A DNA stretch of 64,000 bases from Motilibacter rhizosphaerae. GTDB taxonomy: Bacteria; Actinomycetota; Actinomycetes; Motilibacterales; Motilibacteraceae. The DNA lies in the NCBI RefSeq assembly GCF_004216915.1, contig NZ_SGXD01000002.1, forward strand, positions 248,001-312,000, given 5' to 3'. A model generated the notes under the pieces. It ran no database searches. It was given only the letters and a program-made list of their open reading frames with translations, and was not told the origin of the DNA. Below are positions 36,230 to 44,305 of the stretch, one piece after another (position 1 is the first letter of the stretch; each line of letters starts with the position of its first letter). A program made the position numbers and the translations under genes.

Positions 36230-39217
36230 TCAGCCGTAGAAGACGCGCTCCATCGCCGCCCGCGCCCGCCGCGCCGCCCGGCGCTGCTCCTCCTGCAGCG
36301 CCGCGGGCGTCGCGCCCTGACCCAGCACCAGGCGGGCGACGCCGAGCAGCTCGCGGAGGTCCTTCGGCACCTCGTCCCCGGCCCGCCCGCGCACGAGCAC
36401 GACCGCGTCGCGGATCCGGCTGGCGAGCACCCACGCCGTCCGCAGGGCGTCGGCGTCCTCGGCCCCGACCAGCCCCGCCTGCTCCGCCGCCGCGAGCGGC
36501 GCGAGCGTCTGCGGGCTGCGCAGCCCCTCGAGCTGCCCCGCGTGCTGCAGCTGGAGCAGCTGCACGCACCACTCGACGTCGGACAGCCCGCCCGGGCCCA
36601 GCTTGAGGTGGCGGGCGCGGTCGACGCCGCGGGGCAGGCGCTCGGCCTCCACCCGCGCCTTGATGCGCCGCACCTCCCGGACGTCGGCGTCCTCGAGACC
36701 CTCCGCCGGCCAGCGCAGCGGCGCGACCAGCTCGAGGAACCGCTCGCCGAGCTGCGCGTCACCGGCGACCGGGCGCGCGCGCAGCAGCGCCTGGCGCTCC
36801 CAGACCAGCGCCCACCGGGCGTAGTACGCGGCGTACGACGCCAGCGAGCGGACCAGCGGGCCCTGCCGCCCCTCGGGCCGCAGGTCCGCGTCGACGAGCA
36901 GCGGCGGGTCGGGCGCGGGCAGCGCGAGCAGCCGGCGGAGCTCGTTGGCGACCGCGAACGCCGCGTCGGTCGCGTCGCGCTCGTCGGCGCCCGGCAGCGG
37001 CTCGTGCACGAACAGCACGTCGGCGTCGCTGCCGTAGCTCATCTCCTCGCCGCCGAGCCGGCCCATGCCGATGACGGCGACCCGCGTCGGCAGCGGCGAA
37101 CGCCGCTCCCCCGCGACGAACGCCTGCGCCGCGGCCAGCGCACCGGCGAGCGTCACCTCGGCGACGACCGTGAGCGCACGTGCGACCGCCTCGGCGTCGA
37201 GCAGGCCGAGCACGTGCGCGGCGGAGATCCGGAACAGTTCACGGCGGCGCAGCCCGCGGACCCCGGCCGCGGCGGCGGTCGGGTCGTCGTGCCGGCGCAC
37301 CAGGGCCAGCGCCTCCTCGACCAGGGCGGCGCGCGGGCGCGGGACCAGCTCGCCGTCGACGCCGAGCATCGCCACGGCCTCGGGCGCGCGCAGCAGCAGG
37401 TCGGCGGCGTACGGGCTGCTGCCCAGCACCCGCGCCATCCGCTCGGCGGCGGCGCCCTCGTCGCGCAGGTCGCGCAGGTACCAGTGGGTCTCGCCGAGCG
37501 CCTCGCTGACGCGGCGGAAGGCGAGCAGGCCGCCGTCCGGGTCGGCCGCGTCGGCGAACCAGCCCAGCAGTACCGGCAGCAGCGTGCGCTGGATCGCCGC
37601 CCGCCGGGAGACGCCCGTCGTCAGCGCCTCCAGGTGGCGCAGGGCGCCCGCCGGGTCGGTGTAGCCGAGGGCCTCGAGCCGGGCGCGGGCCGCGGAGGCG
37701 GTGAGCCGGGCCTCCCCCGGCTCGAGCTTGGCGACGGCGTGCAGCAGCGGGCGGTAGAACAGCTTCTCGTGGATCCGCCGGACCTCGTGCCGGCGCCGCT
37801 TCCACTCCCTGACCAGGGCGTCGGCGGGGTCGCCGGCCAGCCCGAAGCTGCGCCCGATGCGCCGCAGGTCCTCCGGGTCCTGCGGCACGAGGTGCGTGCG
37901 GCGCATCCGGTGCATCTGGATGCGGTGCTCGAGCGTGCGCAGGAAGCGGTACGCCTCGTCGAGCGCGGCGGCGTCGTCGCGCCCGACGTAGCCCTCCGCG
38001 CCGAGCGCCGCGAGCGCGGCGAGCGTCGAGCGCGACCGCAGACCGGGGTCGCCGCGCCCGTGCACGAGCTGGAGCAGCTGCACGGCGAACTCCACGTCGC
38101 GCAGCCCGCCCCGGCCCAGCTTGAGCTGGCGCTCCTGCTCCGCGCGCGGGATGTGCTCCTCGACCCGCCGCCGCATCGCCTGGACGTCGGCCACGAAGCC
38201 GTCACGCGCCGCCGCCTCCCAGACCCGGGGCCAGAGCGCCGCGCAGTACGCCGTCCCGACCTCCGCGTCGCCGGCGACCGGCCGGGCCTTGAGCAGCGCC
38301 TGGAACTCCCAGGTCTTCGCCCAGCGGTCGTAGTAGGCGACGTGGCTCGCGAGCGTGCGGACCAGCGGGCCCTGCTTGCCCTCGGGCCGCAGCGCCGCGT
38401 CGACCTCCCACAGCGCCCCCTCGGGCGAGGGCGCCATGCAGATGCGCATGAGCCCCTGGGCGAGGCGGGTGCCGACCTTCAGCGCCTCAGCCTCCTCGAC
38501 CCCGGCCGCGGGCTCGACGACGTAGATGACGTCGACGTCGCTGACGTAGTTGAGCTCCCGGCCGCCGCACTTGCCCATGCCGATGACGGCGAGGCGCGCG
38601 GCGCGCCCCTGGTCCGGCTCACCGGCGCGGGCCGCCGCCAGCGCGGCGTCGAGCGCGGCACCGGCGAGGTCCGCCAGCGCCGCGGAGGTCGCGACGAGGT
38701 CCGCCTCGCCGGCGAGGTCGCGCGCCGCGATCCCCAGCAGCAGGCGGTGGTACGCCGCCCGCAGCAGGTCCGTCGCGCGGTCGGCGTTCCCCACGGGGAC
38801 GTCGTCGCCGGCGTCGGCGCCGACCGCGCGGAGCAGCTCGGCGCGCGGCTCGGCGGGAGGCGCGGGGTCGGCCAGCTCGCGCCAGACGCTCGGCTGGCGG
38901 GCGAGGGTCTCCCCGAGCGCGACGCTCGCCCCGAGCACGAGCAGCAGCCGCGCGCGCAGGAGCGGGTCCGTACGCAGCGCACCGAGGAGCTCGACGCCGC
39001 CGTCAGGCTGGCGCTCGACGAGGGTCGCGAGGCCGCGCAGGGCGAGGTCGGGGTCGGCAGCGGCACCGAGCCCGGCGAGCAGGTCCTCGTCGGCGAAGGG
39101 GTCGGCCCCGGGGAACGGCTCGAGCAGCCCGACCGCGCGCTCGGGGTCGCCGAAGCCGAGGCGGGCCAGGCGCCCGCGACGCGGGTCGGCGCTGCTGGAG
39201 CGCAGGGCGGGCGGCAC
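36230..39217 (-). CDS. glnE: Glutamine synthetase adenylyltransferase/deadenylylase
   Basis: A 995-residue two-headed nucleotidyltransferase that adds AMP to and removes it from glutamine synthetase. The N-terminal deadenylylase site is GMGKCGGRELNYVSDVDVI and the C-terminal adenylylase site is GMGRLGGEEMSYGSDADVL; each is followed by a second catalytic aspartate region (VDAALRPEGKQGPLV and VDADLRPEGRQGPLV). Its target is probably Tyr402 of the GlnA encoded at 21445. It lies 31 bases downstream of glnA2, so the two are probably one operon. GTG start. Confidence 0.97.
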   Translation of the reverse strand: MPPALRSSSADPRRGRLARLGFGDPERAVGLLEPFPGADPFADEDLLAGLGAAADPDLALRGLATLVERQPDGGVELLGALRTDPLLRARLLLVLGASVALGETLARQPSVWRELADPAPPAEPRAELLRAVGADAGDDVPVGNADRATDLLRAAYHRLLLGIAARDLAGEADLVATSAALADLAGAALDAALAAARAGEPDQGRAARLAVIGMGKCGGRELNYVSDVDVIYVVEPAAGVEEAEALKVGTRLAQGLMRICMAPSPEGALWEVDAALRPEGKQGPLVRTLASHVAYYDRWAKTWEFQALLKARPVAGDAEVGTAYCAALWPRVWEAAARDGFVADVQAMRRRVEEHIPRAEQERQLKLGRGGLRDVEFAVQLLQLVHGRGDPGLRSRSTLAALAALGAEGYVGRDDAAALDEAYRFLRTLEHRIQMHRMRRTHLVPQDPEDLRRIGRSFGLAGDPADALVREWKRRRHEVRRIHEKLFYRPLLHAVAKLEPGEARLTASAARARLEALGYTDPAGALRHLEALTTGVSRRAAIQRTLLPVLLGWFADAADPDGGLLAFRRVSEALGETHWYLRDLRDEGAAAERMARVLGSSPYAADLLLRAPEAVAMLGVDGELVPRPRAALVEEALALVRRHDDPTAAAAGVRGLRRRELFRISAAHVLGLLDAEAVARALTVVAEVTLAGALAAAQAFVAGERRSPLPTRVAVIGMGRLGGEEMSYGSDADVLFVHEPLPGADERDATDAAFAVANELRRLLALPAPDPPLLVDADLRPEGRQGPLVRSLASYAAYYARWALVWERQALLRARPVAGDAQLGERFLELVAPLRWPAEGLEDADVREVRRIKARVEAERLPRGVDRARHLKLGPGGLSDVEWCVQLLQLQHAGQLEGLRSPQTLAPLAAAEQAGLVGAEDADALRTAWVLASRIRDAVVLVRGRAGDEVPKDLRELLGVARLVLGQGATPAALQEEQRRAARRARAAMERVFYG

Positions 39218-39248
39218 GCTCCCGGAGCCTAGCCCCGCTCCGGCCGGG

Positions 39249-40586
39249 TCAGAGGACCGGCAGCATCCGGTCGAGCTCGAAGGCCGTGACCTGGCGGCGG
39301 TAGTCGCTCCACTCCTGGCGCTTGTTGCGCAGGAAGAAGTCGAACACGTGCTCGCCGAGGGTCTCGGCGACGAGCTCGCTGCCCTCCATCGCGCGGATCG
39401 CCTCGTCGAGCGAGGTCGGCAGCGGGACGATCCCCAGCGCGCGCCGCTCGGAGTCGGTCAGCGACCACACGTCGTCCTCGGCGCCCTCGGGCAGCGGGTA
39501 CTCCTCCTCGATGCCCTTGAGGCCCGCCGCGAGCAGCAGCGCGAAGGCGAGGTACGGGTTGGTGGCCGTGTCGGGCGAGCGGATCTCGACGCGGGTCGAG
39601 CCGCCCTTCTGCGGCTTGTACATCGGGACGCGCACGAGCGCGGAGCGGTTGTTGTGGCCCCAGCAGATGTAGTTCGGGGCCTCGCCGCCGCCGGAGAGCC
39701 GCTTGTAGGAGTTCACCCACTGGTTGGTGACAGCGGTGATCTCGGCCGCGTGGCGCAGCACCCCCGCGATGAACGACCGGCCGACCTTCGACAGCTGGTA
39801 CGGGCCACCCGCCTCGTAGAACGCGTTGCGGTCGCCCTCGAACAGCGACAGGTGGGTGTGCATGCCGGAGCCCGGGAAGTCGGTGAAGGGCTTGGGCATG
39901 AAGGAGGCGTTGACGCCCTGCTCCAGCGCGACCTGCTTCATGACGAGGCGGAACGTCATGATGTTGTCAGCCGTGGTGAGCGCGTCGGCGTAGCGCAGGT
40001 CGATCTCCTGCTGGCCGGGGGCGCCCTCGTGGTGGCTGAACTCCACCGAGATGCCCATCGCCTCGAGCATCGTGATGGCCTGGCGGCGGAAGTCGTGGCC
40101 CACGCCGTGCGGGGTGTTGTCGAAGTAGCCCGCGGAGTCGACCGGCACCGGCTGGCCGTCGGGGGCGAGGCCGCGCTCGAAGAGGAAGAACTCGATCTCG
40201 GGGTGGGTGTAGAAGCTGAACCCGAGCTCGGCGCCCCGCGACAGCGCACGCTTGAGGACGTAGCGCGGGTCGGCGAACGACGGTGTGCCGTCGGGCATGA
40301 GGATGTCGCAGAACATGCGGGCGGTGCCGGGGCCCTCGGAGCGCCACGGCAGCAGCTGGAAGGTCGCCGGGTCCGGCTTGGCGAGCATGTCGGACTCGCT
40401 GACGCGGGCGAAGCCCTCGATGGCCGAGCCGTCGAAGCCGATCCCCTCGGCGAAGGCGGCCTCGAGCTCGGCCGGGGCGACGGCCACCGACTTGAGGAAG
40501 CCCAGCACGTCGGTGAACCACAGCCGCACGAAGCGGATGTCGCGCTCCTCGATGGTCCGGAGCACGAACTCTTCCTGCCTGCCCAT
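39249..40586 (-). CDS. glnA2: Glutamine synthetase type I-alpha (GlnA2-like), not adenylylatable
   Basis: A 445-residue GS-I protein of the shorter alpha type. FDGSAIEGFARV, FFLFERG, GSGMHTHLSLF and NNRSALVRVP mark the active site. The segment corresponding to the adenylylation loop reads AEDDVWSLTDSE, with tryptophan in the tyrosine's place, so GlnE should not modify it. In Streptomyces and Mycobacterium, GlnA2-type proteins can act on polyamines or have minor glutamine synthetase activity. ATG at 40586 is preceded by a CAGGAT -10-like hexamer and a GlnR-like box. Confidence 0.94.
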   Translation of the reverse strand: MGRQEEFVLRTIEERDIRFVRLWFTDVLGFLKSVAVAPAELEAAFAEGIGFDGSAIEGFARVSESDMLAKPDPATFQLLPWRSEGPGTARMFCDILMPDGTPSFADPRYVLKRALSRGAELGFSFYTHPEIEFFLFERGLAPDGQPVPVDSAGYFDNTPHGVGHDFRRQAITMLEAMGISVEFSHHEGAPGQQEIDLRYADALTTADNIMTFRLVMKQVALEQGVNASFMPKPFTDFPGSGMHTHLSLFEGDRNAFYEAGGPYQLSKVGRSFIAGVLRHAAEITAVTNQWVNSYKRLSGGGEAPNYICWGHNNRSALVRVPMYKPQKGGSTRVEIRSPDTATNPYLAFALLLAAGLKGIEEEYPLPEGAEDDVWSLTDSERRALGIVPLPTSLDEAIRAMEGSELVAETLGEHVFDFFLRNKRQEWSDYRRQVTAFELDRMLPVL

Positions 40587-40610
40587 GGGCGCGGATCCTG
40601 CCGGACGGAG

Positions 40611-40626
40611 GTTACGCGGGTGTTAC
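40611..40626 (-). promoter_or_regulatory. GlnR-like box upstream of glnA2
   Basis: On the minus strand GTAAC, six bases, GTAAC (40626 to 40611) matches the a-site exactly and the b-site in four of five positions. It lies 25-40 bases before the glnA2 ATG, in the -35 region of a CAGGAT hexamer. Confidence 0.55.
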
Positions 40627-40670
40627 GCCACGCGGCGCCTGTGTGACGTGCGCGTTCCGCCCGCCGCGGT

Positions 40671-40729
40671 ACCCGACGTCGTGGCCCTGGTGCGGGACCA
40701 GGGCGCGCACCAGGGCCACGACGTCGGGT
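40671..40729. repeat. 24-bp perfect inverted repeat between divergent genes
   Basis: Bases 40671-40694 are the exact reverse complement of 40706-40729, with an 11-base loop. It stands between glnA2 (minus) and the secreted-protein gene (plus). It is not a member of the ATCATGCAC repeat family. It could be a terminator, an attenuator or a mobile palindrome. Confidence 0.75.
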
Positions 40730-40822
40730 GCCGGGTGAACGGCGGGGGCGGACGGCGCGTACCCCCTGCGTCGACGCACCACGTCCGGACACCCCGACCA
40801 CCGTCGTCCCGAGGAGTCCCCC

Positions 40823-41326
40823 ATGGACCTGCCCACCCGTCCCGTCCTGCTGCGCCGCGCCGGCGCTGCCGGCGCCGTCCTCATCGCCGCGGCCGCGCTC
40901 GGACCCGTCCGCGCCGCCGTCGCCGGCGAGGCGCAGACCACCCTGCGCGGCACCGTCGTCGGCTCGCTGCCCAGCGACCCGCTGCTCCACGGCATCCACC
41001 CCGGCGGCGCGCCGTGGGCGGGGACGGGGCGCGCCACGCTCGACCGCTCCGGCGCGCTCGAGGTGCGCGTCCGCGGGCTGCTGCTCACCGCGGGCGCCGC
41101 CGCCGGCACCATCGGCTCGGTCACGACCGTCTCCGCGTCCGTGCTCTGCGGCGCCGACAGCACCGCGCCGGTCGCGACGACGGCTGCCGTCCCGCTCTCG
41201 GCCCGCGGCGACGCCAGGCTCACGGCGCACGTCGACCTGCCGGCGCGCTGCCTCGCGCCGACCGTCGTGGTCCACCCGCTGGCGAACACCACGGCGTACA
41301 TCGCGGCGGTCGCGGTCGGCGGCTGA
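40823..41326 (+). CDS. Secreted protein of unknown function
   Basis: A 167-residue protein with an N-terminal export signal (LLRRAGAAGAVLIAAAAL, cleavage near AVAGEA). The mature part is made of beta-type strands (TTLRGTVVG, ALEVRVRGLLLT, TTVSASVLCG, ARLTAHVDLP) and has two cysteines that could form a disulfide. No family was recognised. The start ATG 40823 has GAGGAG upstream. It stands alone between glnA2 and nadE. Confidence 0.78.
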   Translation: MDLPTRPVLLRRAGAAGAVLIAAAALGPVRAAVAGEAQTTLRGTVVGSLPSDPLLHGIHPGGAPWAGTGRATLDRSGALEVRVRGLLLTAGAAAGTIGSVTTVSASVLCGADSTAPVATTAAVPLSARGDARLTAHVDLPARCLAPTVVVHPLANTTAYIAAVAVGG

Positions 41327-41366
41327 CCAGGCCCCCGAGACACGGAACCCGCGACGAGGGCGGGGC

Positions 41367-41372
41367 TAGGCT
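41367..41372 (+). promoter_or_regulatory. Leaderless -10 element of nadE
   Basis: TAGGCT ends six bases before the GTG at 41379. Confidence 0.5.
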
Positions 41373-41378
41373 CGGGCC

Positions 41379-43217
41379 GTGCCCCAGCTGCGCCTCGCCC
41401 TCGCCCAGGTCAACACCGTCGTCGGCGACATCGACGGCAACGCCGAGCTGTGCCTGCAGGCGGCGCGCGACGCCTCCGGGGCGGGTGCGCACCTGCTGGT
41501 CCTGCCCGAGCTGGCGCTCACCGGCTACCCCATCGAGGACCTGGCGCTGCGCAAGTCCTTCCAGACCGCTTCGCGCGCCGCGCTCGCGGCCCTGCCCCGC
41601 CAGCTGGCCGACGCCGGGCTCGGCGACCTCGCCGTCGTCGTGGGCTACCTCGACGCCTCCCCCGACGCCCCGCCGCAGACGGGCAGGCCCGCCGGGCTGC
41701 CGCGCAACAGCGCCGCGCTCCTGCTCGGTGGCGAGGTCCTCGCCCGCTACGACAAGCACCACCTGCCGAACTACGGCGTCTTCGACGAGGCCCGCTACTT
41801 CGTGCCGGGGCTCGACCTCCAGGTCGTCCGGCTGCACGGCGTCGACGTCGCCATCGCCGTCTGCGAGGACCTGTGGCAGGACGGCGGTCCGGTCGCGGCG
41901 ACCCGCGAGGCCGGGGCGGGCCTGCTCGTCGTGCCCAACGCCTCGCCCTACGAGCGCAACAAGGACGACGGCCGCCTCGAGCTCGTCCGCCGCCGGGCCG
42001 CGGAGGCCGGGTGCGTGCTCGCCTACGTCAACACCGTCGGCGGCCAGGACGAGCTCGTCTTCGACGGCGACTCGCTCGTCGTCGCCCCGGACGGCGAGGT
42101 GCTCGCCCGCGCGCCGCAGTTCGACGACGCGCTGCTGGTCGTCGACCTCGACCTGCCCGCGGCCACCGCCGAGCCGCGCGACGAGGACAGCTCGCTGACC
42201 GCCGCGAACGGCGGGCGCGTCCGCATCCGCCGCACCGTGGCGAGCAGCGAGCCGCTGCCGGCGTACGACCCGCAGCCCGCGAGCGTCGCCGAGCGCGTCC
42301 CCGACGAGCAGGAGGTCTGGTCGGCGCTCGTCGTCGGCCTGCGCGACTACGTGCGGAAGAACCGCTTCCGCTCCGTCATCCTCGGCCTGTCCGGGGGCAT
42401 CGACTCCGCCGTGGTCGCGGCGCTCGCGGTCGACGCGCTCGGCGCGGACAACGTGCACGGGGTGAGCCTGCCGAGCGTCTACTCCAGCGAGCACTCGAAG
42501 GACGACGCGGCCGACCTCGCCGAGCGGACAGGCCTGCACTACTCGACGGTGGCGATCGCGCCGATGGTGGCGGCGTACCTCGGGGAGGTGGAGTTGACCG
42601 GCCTGGCGGAGGAGAACCTCCAGGCACGCGTGCGCGGCACGACGCTCATGGGCCTGTCCAACCAGCACGGGCACCTCGTGCTGGCGACGGGCAACAAGAG
42701 CGAGCTCGCCGTCGGCTACTCCACGCTCTACGGCGACGCCGTCGGCGGGTACGCGCCGATCAAGGACGTCCCGAAGACCTGGGTGTGGGCGATCGCCCGC
42801 TGGCGCAACGCCGACGCGGAGGCCCGCGGGGAGACCCCGCCCATCCCGCCGAACTCGATCGACAAGGAGCCGTCGGCGGAGCTCCGGCCGGACCAGCGCG
42901 ACACCGACTCGCTGCCGCCCTACGACCTGCTCGACGACCTGCTGGACGACTACGTCGAGCAGGACCGGGGCAGCGCCGAGCTCGTGGCGCTGGGCTTCGA
43001 CCCGGCGCTCGTCGAGCGGGTCATCCGCATGGTCGACGCCGCGGAGTACAAGCGCCGGCAGTACCCGCCGGGCCCCAAGATCTCCGCCCGCAACTTCGGC
43101 CGCGACCGCCGGCTGCCCATCACCTCGCGCTGGCGCGAGCCGGCACCGGGCGCCTCGCACGACACTCCGGTGCCGGCGAAGACCTCCCCCGCCGGTGAGC
43201 GCGGCGGCACCGCCTGA
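41379..43217 (+). CDS. nadE: Glutamine-dependent NAD+ synthase
   Basis: A 612-residue two-domain enzyme that amidates nicotinate adenine dinucleotide. The N-terminal nitrilase-like glutaminase has the catalytic triad in LLVLPELALTG, KHHLPNYGVFDE and VAICED-type cysteine (AIAVCEDLWQDG). The C-terminal ATP-pyrophosphatase domain starts at the P-loop ILGLSGGIDSAVV. It consumes glutamine made by glnA. Start GTG fits a leaderless promoter. The C-terminal tail beyond ITSRWRE is Pro/Ala-rich and variable. Confidence 0.96.
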   Translation: MPQLRLALAQVNTVVGDIDGNAELCLQAARDASGAGAHLLVLPELALTGYPIEDLALRKSFQTASRAALAALPRQLADAGLGDLAVVVGYLDASPDAPPQTGRPAGLPRNSAALLLGGEVLARYDKHHLPNYGVFDEARYFVPGLDLQVVRLHGVDVAIAVCEDLWQDGGPVAATREAGAGLLVVPNASPYERNKDDGRLELVRRRAAEAGCVLAYVNTVGGQDELVFDGDSLVVAPDGEVLARAPQFDDALLVVDLDLPAATAEPRDEDSSLTAANGGRVRIRRTVASSEPLPAYDPQPASVAERVPDEQEVWSALVVGLRDYVRKNRFRSVILGLSGGIDSAVVAALAVDALGADNVHGVSLPSVYSSEHSKDDAADLAERTGLHYSTVAIAPMVAAYLGEVELTGLAEENLQARVRGTTLMGLSNQHGHLVLATGNKSELAVGYSTLYGDAVGGYAPIKDVPKTWVWAIARWRNADAEARGETPPIPPNSIDKEPSAELRPDQRDTDSLPPYDLLDDLLDDYVEQDRGSAELVALGFDPALVERVIRMVDAAEYKRRQYPPGPKISARNFGRDRRLPITSRWREPAPGASHDTPVPAKTSPAGERGGTA

Positions 43218-43221
43218 CCCC

Positions 43222-44220
43222 GTGAGCGCGACGCCTCCCGCTGGGCTCGCCCGCCGGCTGGGGGTCGGCGACGCCGTCCTCGTCGGCCTCGGCGCGATGG
43301 TCGGCGCCGGCGTCTTCTCCGCGTACGCGCCGGCTGCCCGCGCTGCCGGCTCGGCGCTGCTCGTGGCGCTCGCGCTGGCGGCGGTCGTCGCGTGGTGCAA
43401 CGCGACCTCGACCGCCGCCCTGGCGGCCGAGCACCCGCAGGCGGGCGGCGTCGCCGCCGCCGTCGTGATGACGGCCGTCAACTACCTCGACATCCGGCGG
43501 ACGGCCGTGCTCAACCGCGTCCTCGTCGCGGTGACCCTGCTCTGCCTCGGGCTCGTGGTCGTCGGCGCGCTGGCCGCCCCCGGTCCGCGGCACGCGCTCC
43601 CGGTCGCGCACGACCTGCGGGCCGCCGGTCTCCACGGGGTGCTGCAGGCCGCCGGGCTGCTGTTCTTCGCCTTCGCGGGCTACGCCCGCGTCGCCACGCT
43701 CGGCGAGGAGGTGCGCGACCCGCGGCGCGCGATCCCGCGGGCGGTGCCGGTCGCGCTCGGCCTCGTCATCGCGGTGTACGCCGTGGTCGGCGTCAGCGTG
43801 CTGCTCGTCCTGGGCCCGGCCGCGACGGGGGCGTCGCCCGTCCCCTTGCGCGACGCGGTCGCGGCGGGGGACCTCCCCGGTCTCGCGGGCCTGGTCCGCG
43901 TCGGTGCCGTCACCGCGAGCGCCGGTGTGCTGCTGACGGCGATGGCGGGCGTGGGGCGTACGGCGCTGGCGATGGCCCGCGACGCCGAGCTGCCGACGGC
44001 ACTGGCCGCCGTCCACCCGCGCTTCCAGCTGCCGCACCGCGCCGAGCTCGTCCTCGGCGCGGTGGTCGTGGTGGCGGTGAGCCTCGCGGACGTCCGCAGC
44101 GCCATCGGCTTCTCGAGCCTCGCGGTGCTCGGCTACGACGCGGTCGCCAACGCCGCCGCAGGGATCGTCGTACTGGCAGCCGGTCTGGCCGGCCGGGCCG
44201 TCGCCCGACGGCGCGGCTGA
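43222..44220 (+). CDS. APC family permease with an internal deletion
   Basis: About 332 residues of an amino acid permease; full-length relatives have more than 400. TM1 (GDAVLVGLGAMVGAGVFSAY) and TM2 with CNATSTAALAA are intact. Immediately after HPQAGG (codons near 43440-43450) the sequence jumps to VVMTAVNYLDIRRTAVLNR, which in homologues lies about 50 residues later, after TM3 and TM4. The rest is normal (LLFFAFAGYARVATLGEEVRDP). The frame is preserved, so the protein may be made but is unlikely to transport. GTG at 43222 is preferred; GTG 43195 would overlap nadE. Confidence 0.8.
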   Translation: MSATPPAGLARRLGVGDAVLVGLGAMVGAGVFSAYAPAARAAGSALLVALALAAVVAWCNATSTAALAAEHPQAGGVAAAVVMTAVNYLDIRRTAVLNRVLVAVTLLCLGLVVVGALAAPGPRHALPVAHDLRAAGLHGVLQAAGLLFFAFAGYARVATLGEEVRDPRRAIPRAVPVALGLVIAVYAVVGVSVLLVLGPAATGASPVPLRDAVAAGDLPGLAGLVRVGAVTASAGVLLTAMAGVGRTALAMARDAELPTALAAVHPRFQLPHRAELVLGAVVVVAVSLADVRSAIGFSSLAVLGYDAVANAAAGIVVLAAGLAGRAVARRRG

Positions 44221-44305
44221 CCCGTACGCTGCAGCGCGGAGACGCCGGCACTGCCCCGGTCGTCGGCCCGCTGGCGGGGGCCGGTGCTGGGGGTGGAGGT
44301 GTCCT

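Noticed and set aside
36170-39232. Plus-strand 1020-codon frame opposite glnE
   Set aside because: It is the antisense shadow of glnE, which has both nucleotidyltransferase motifs.
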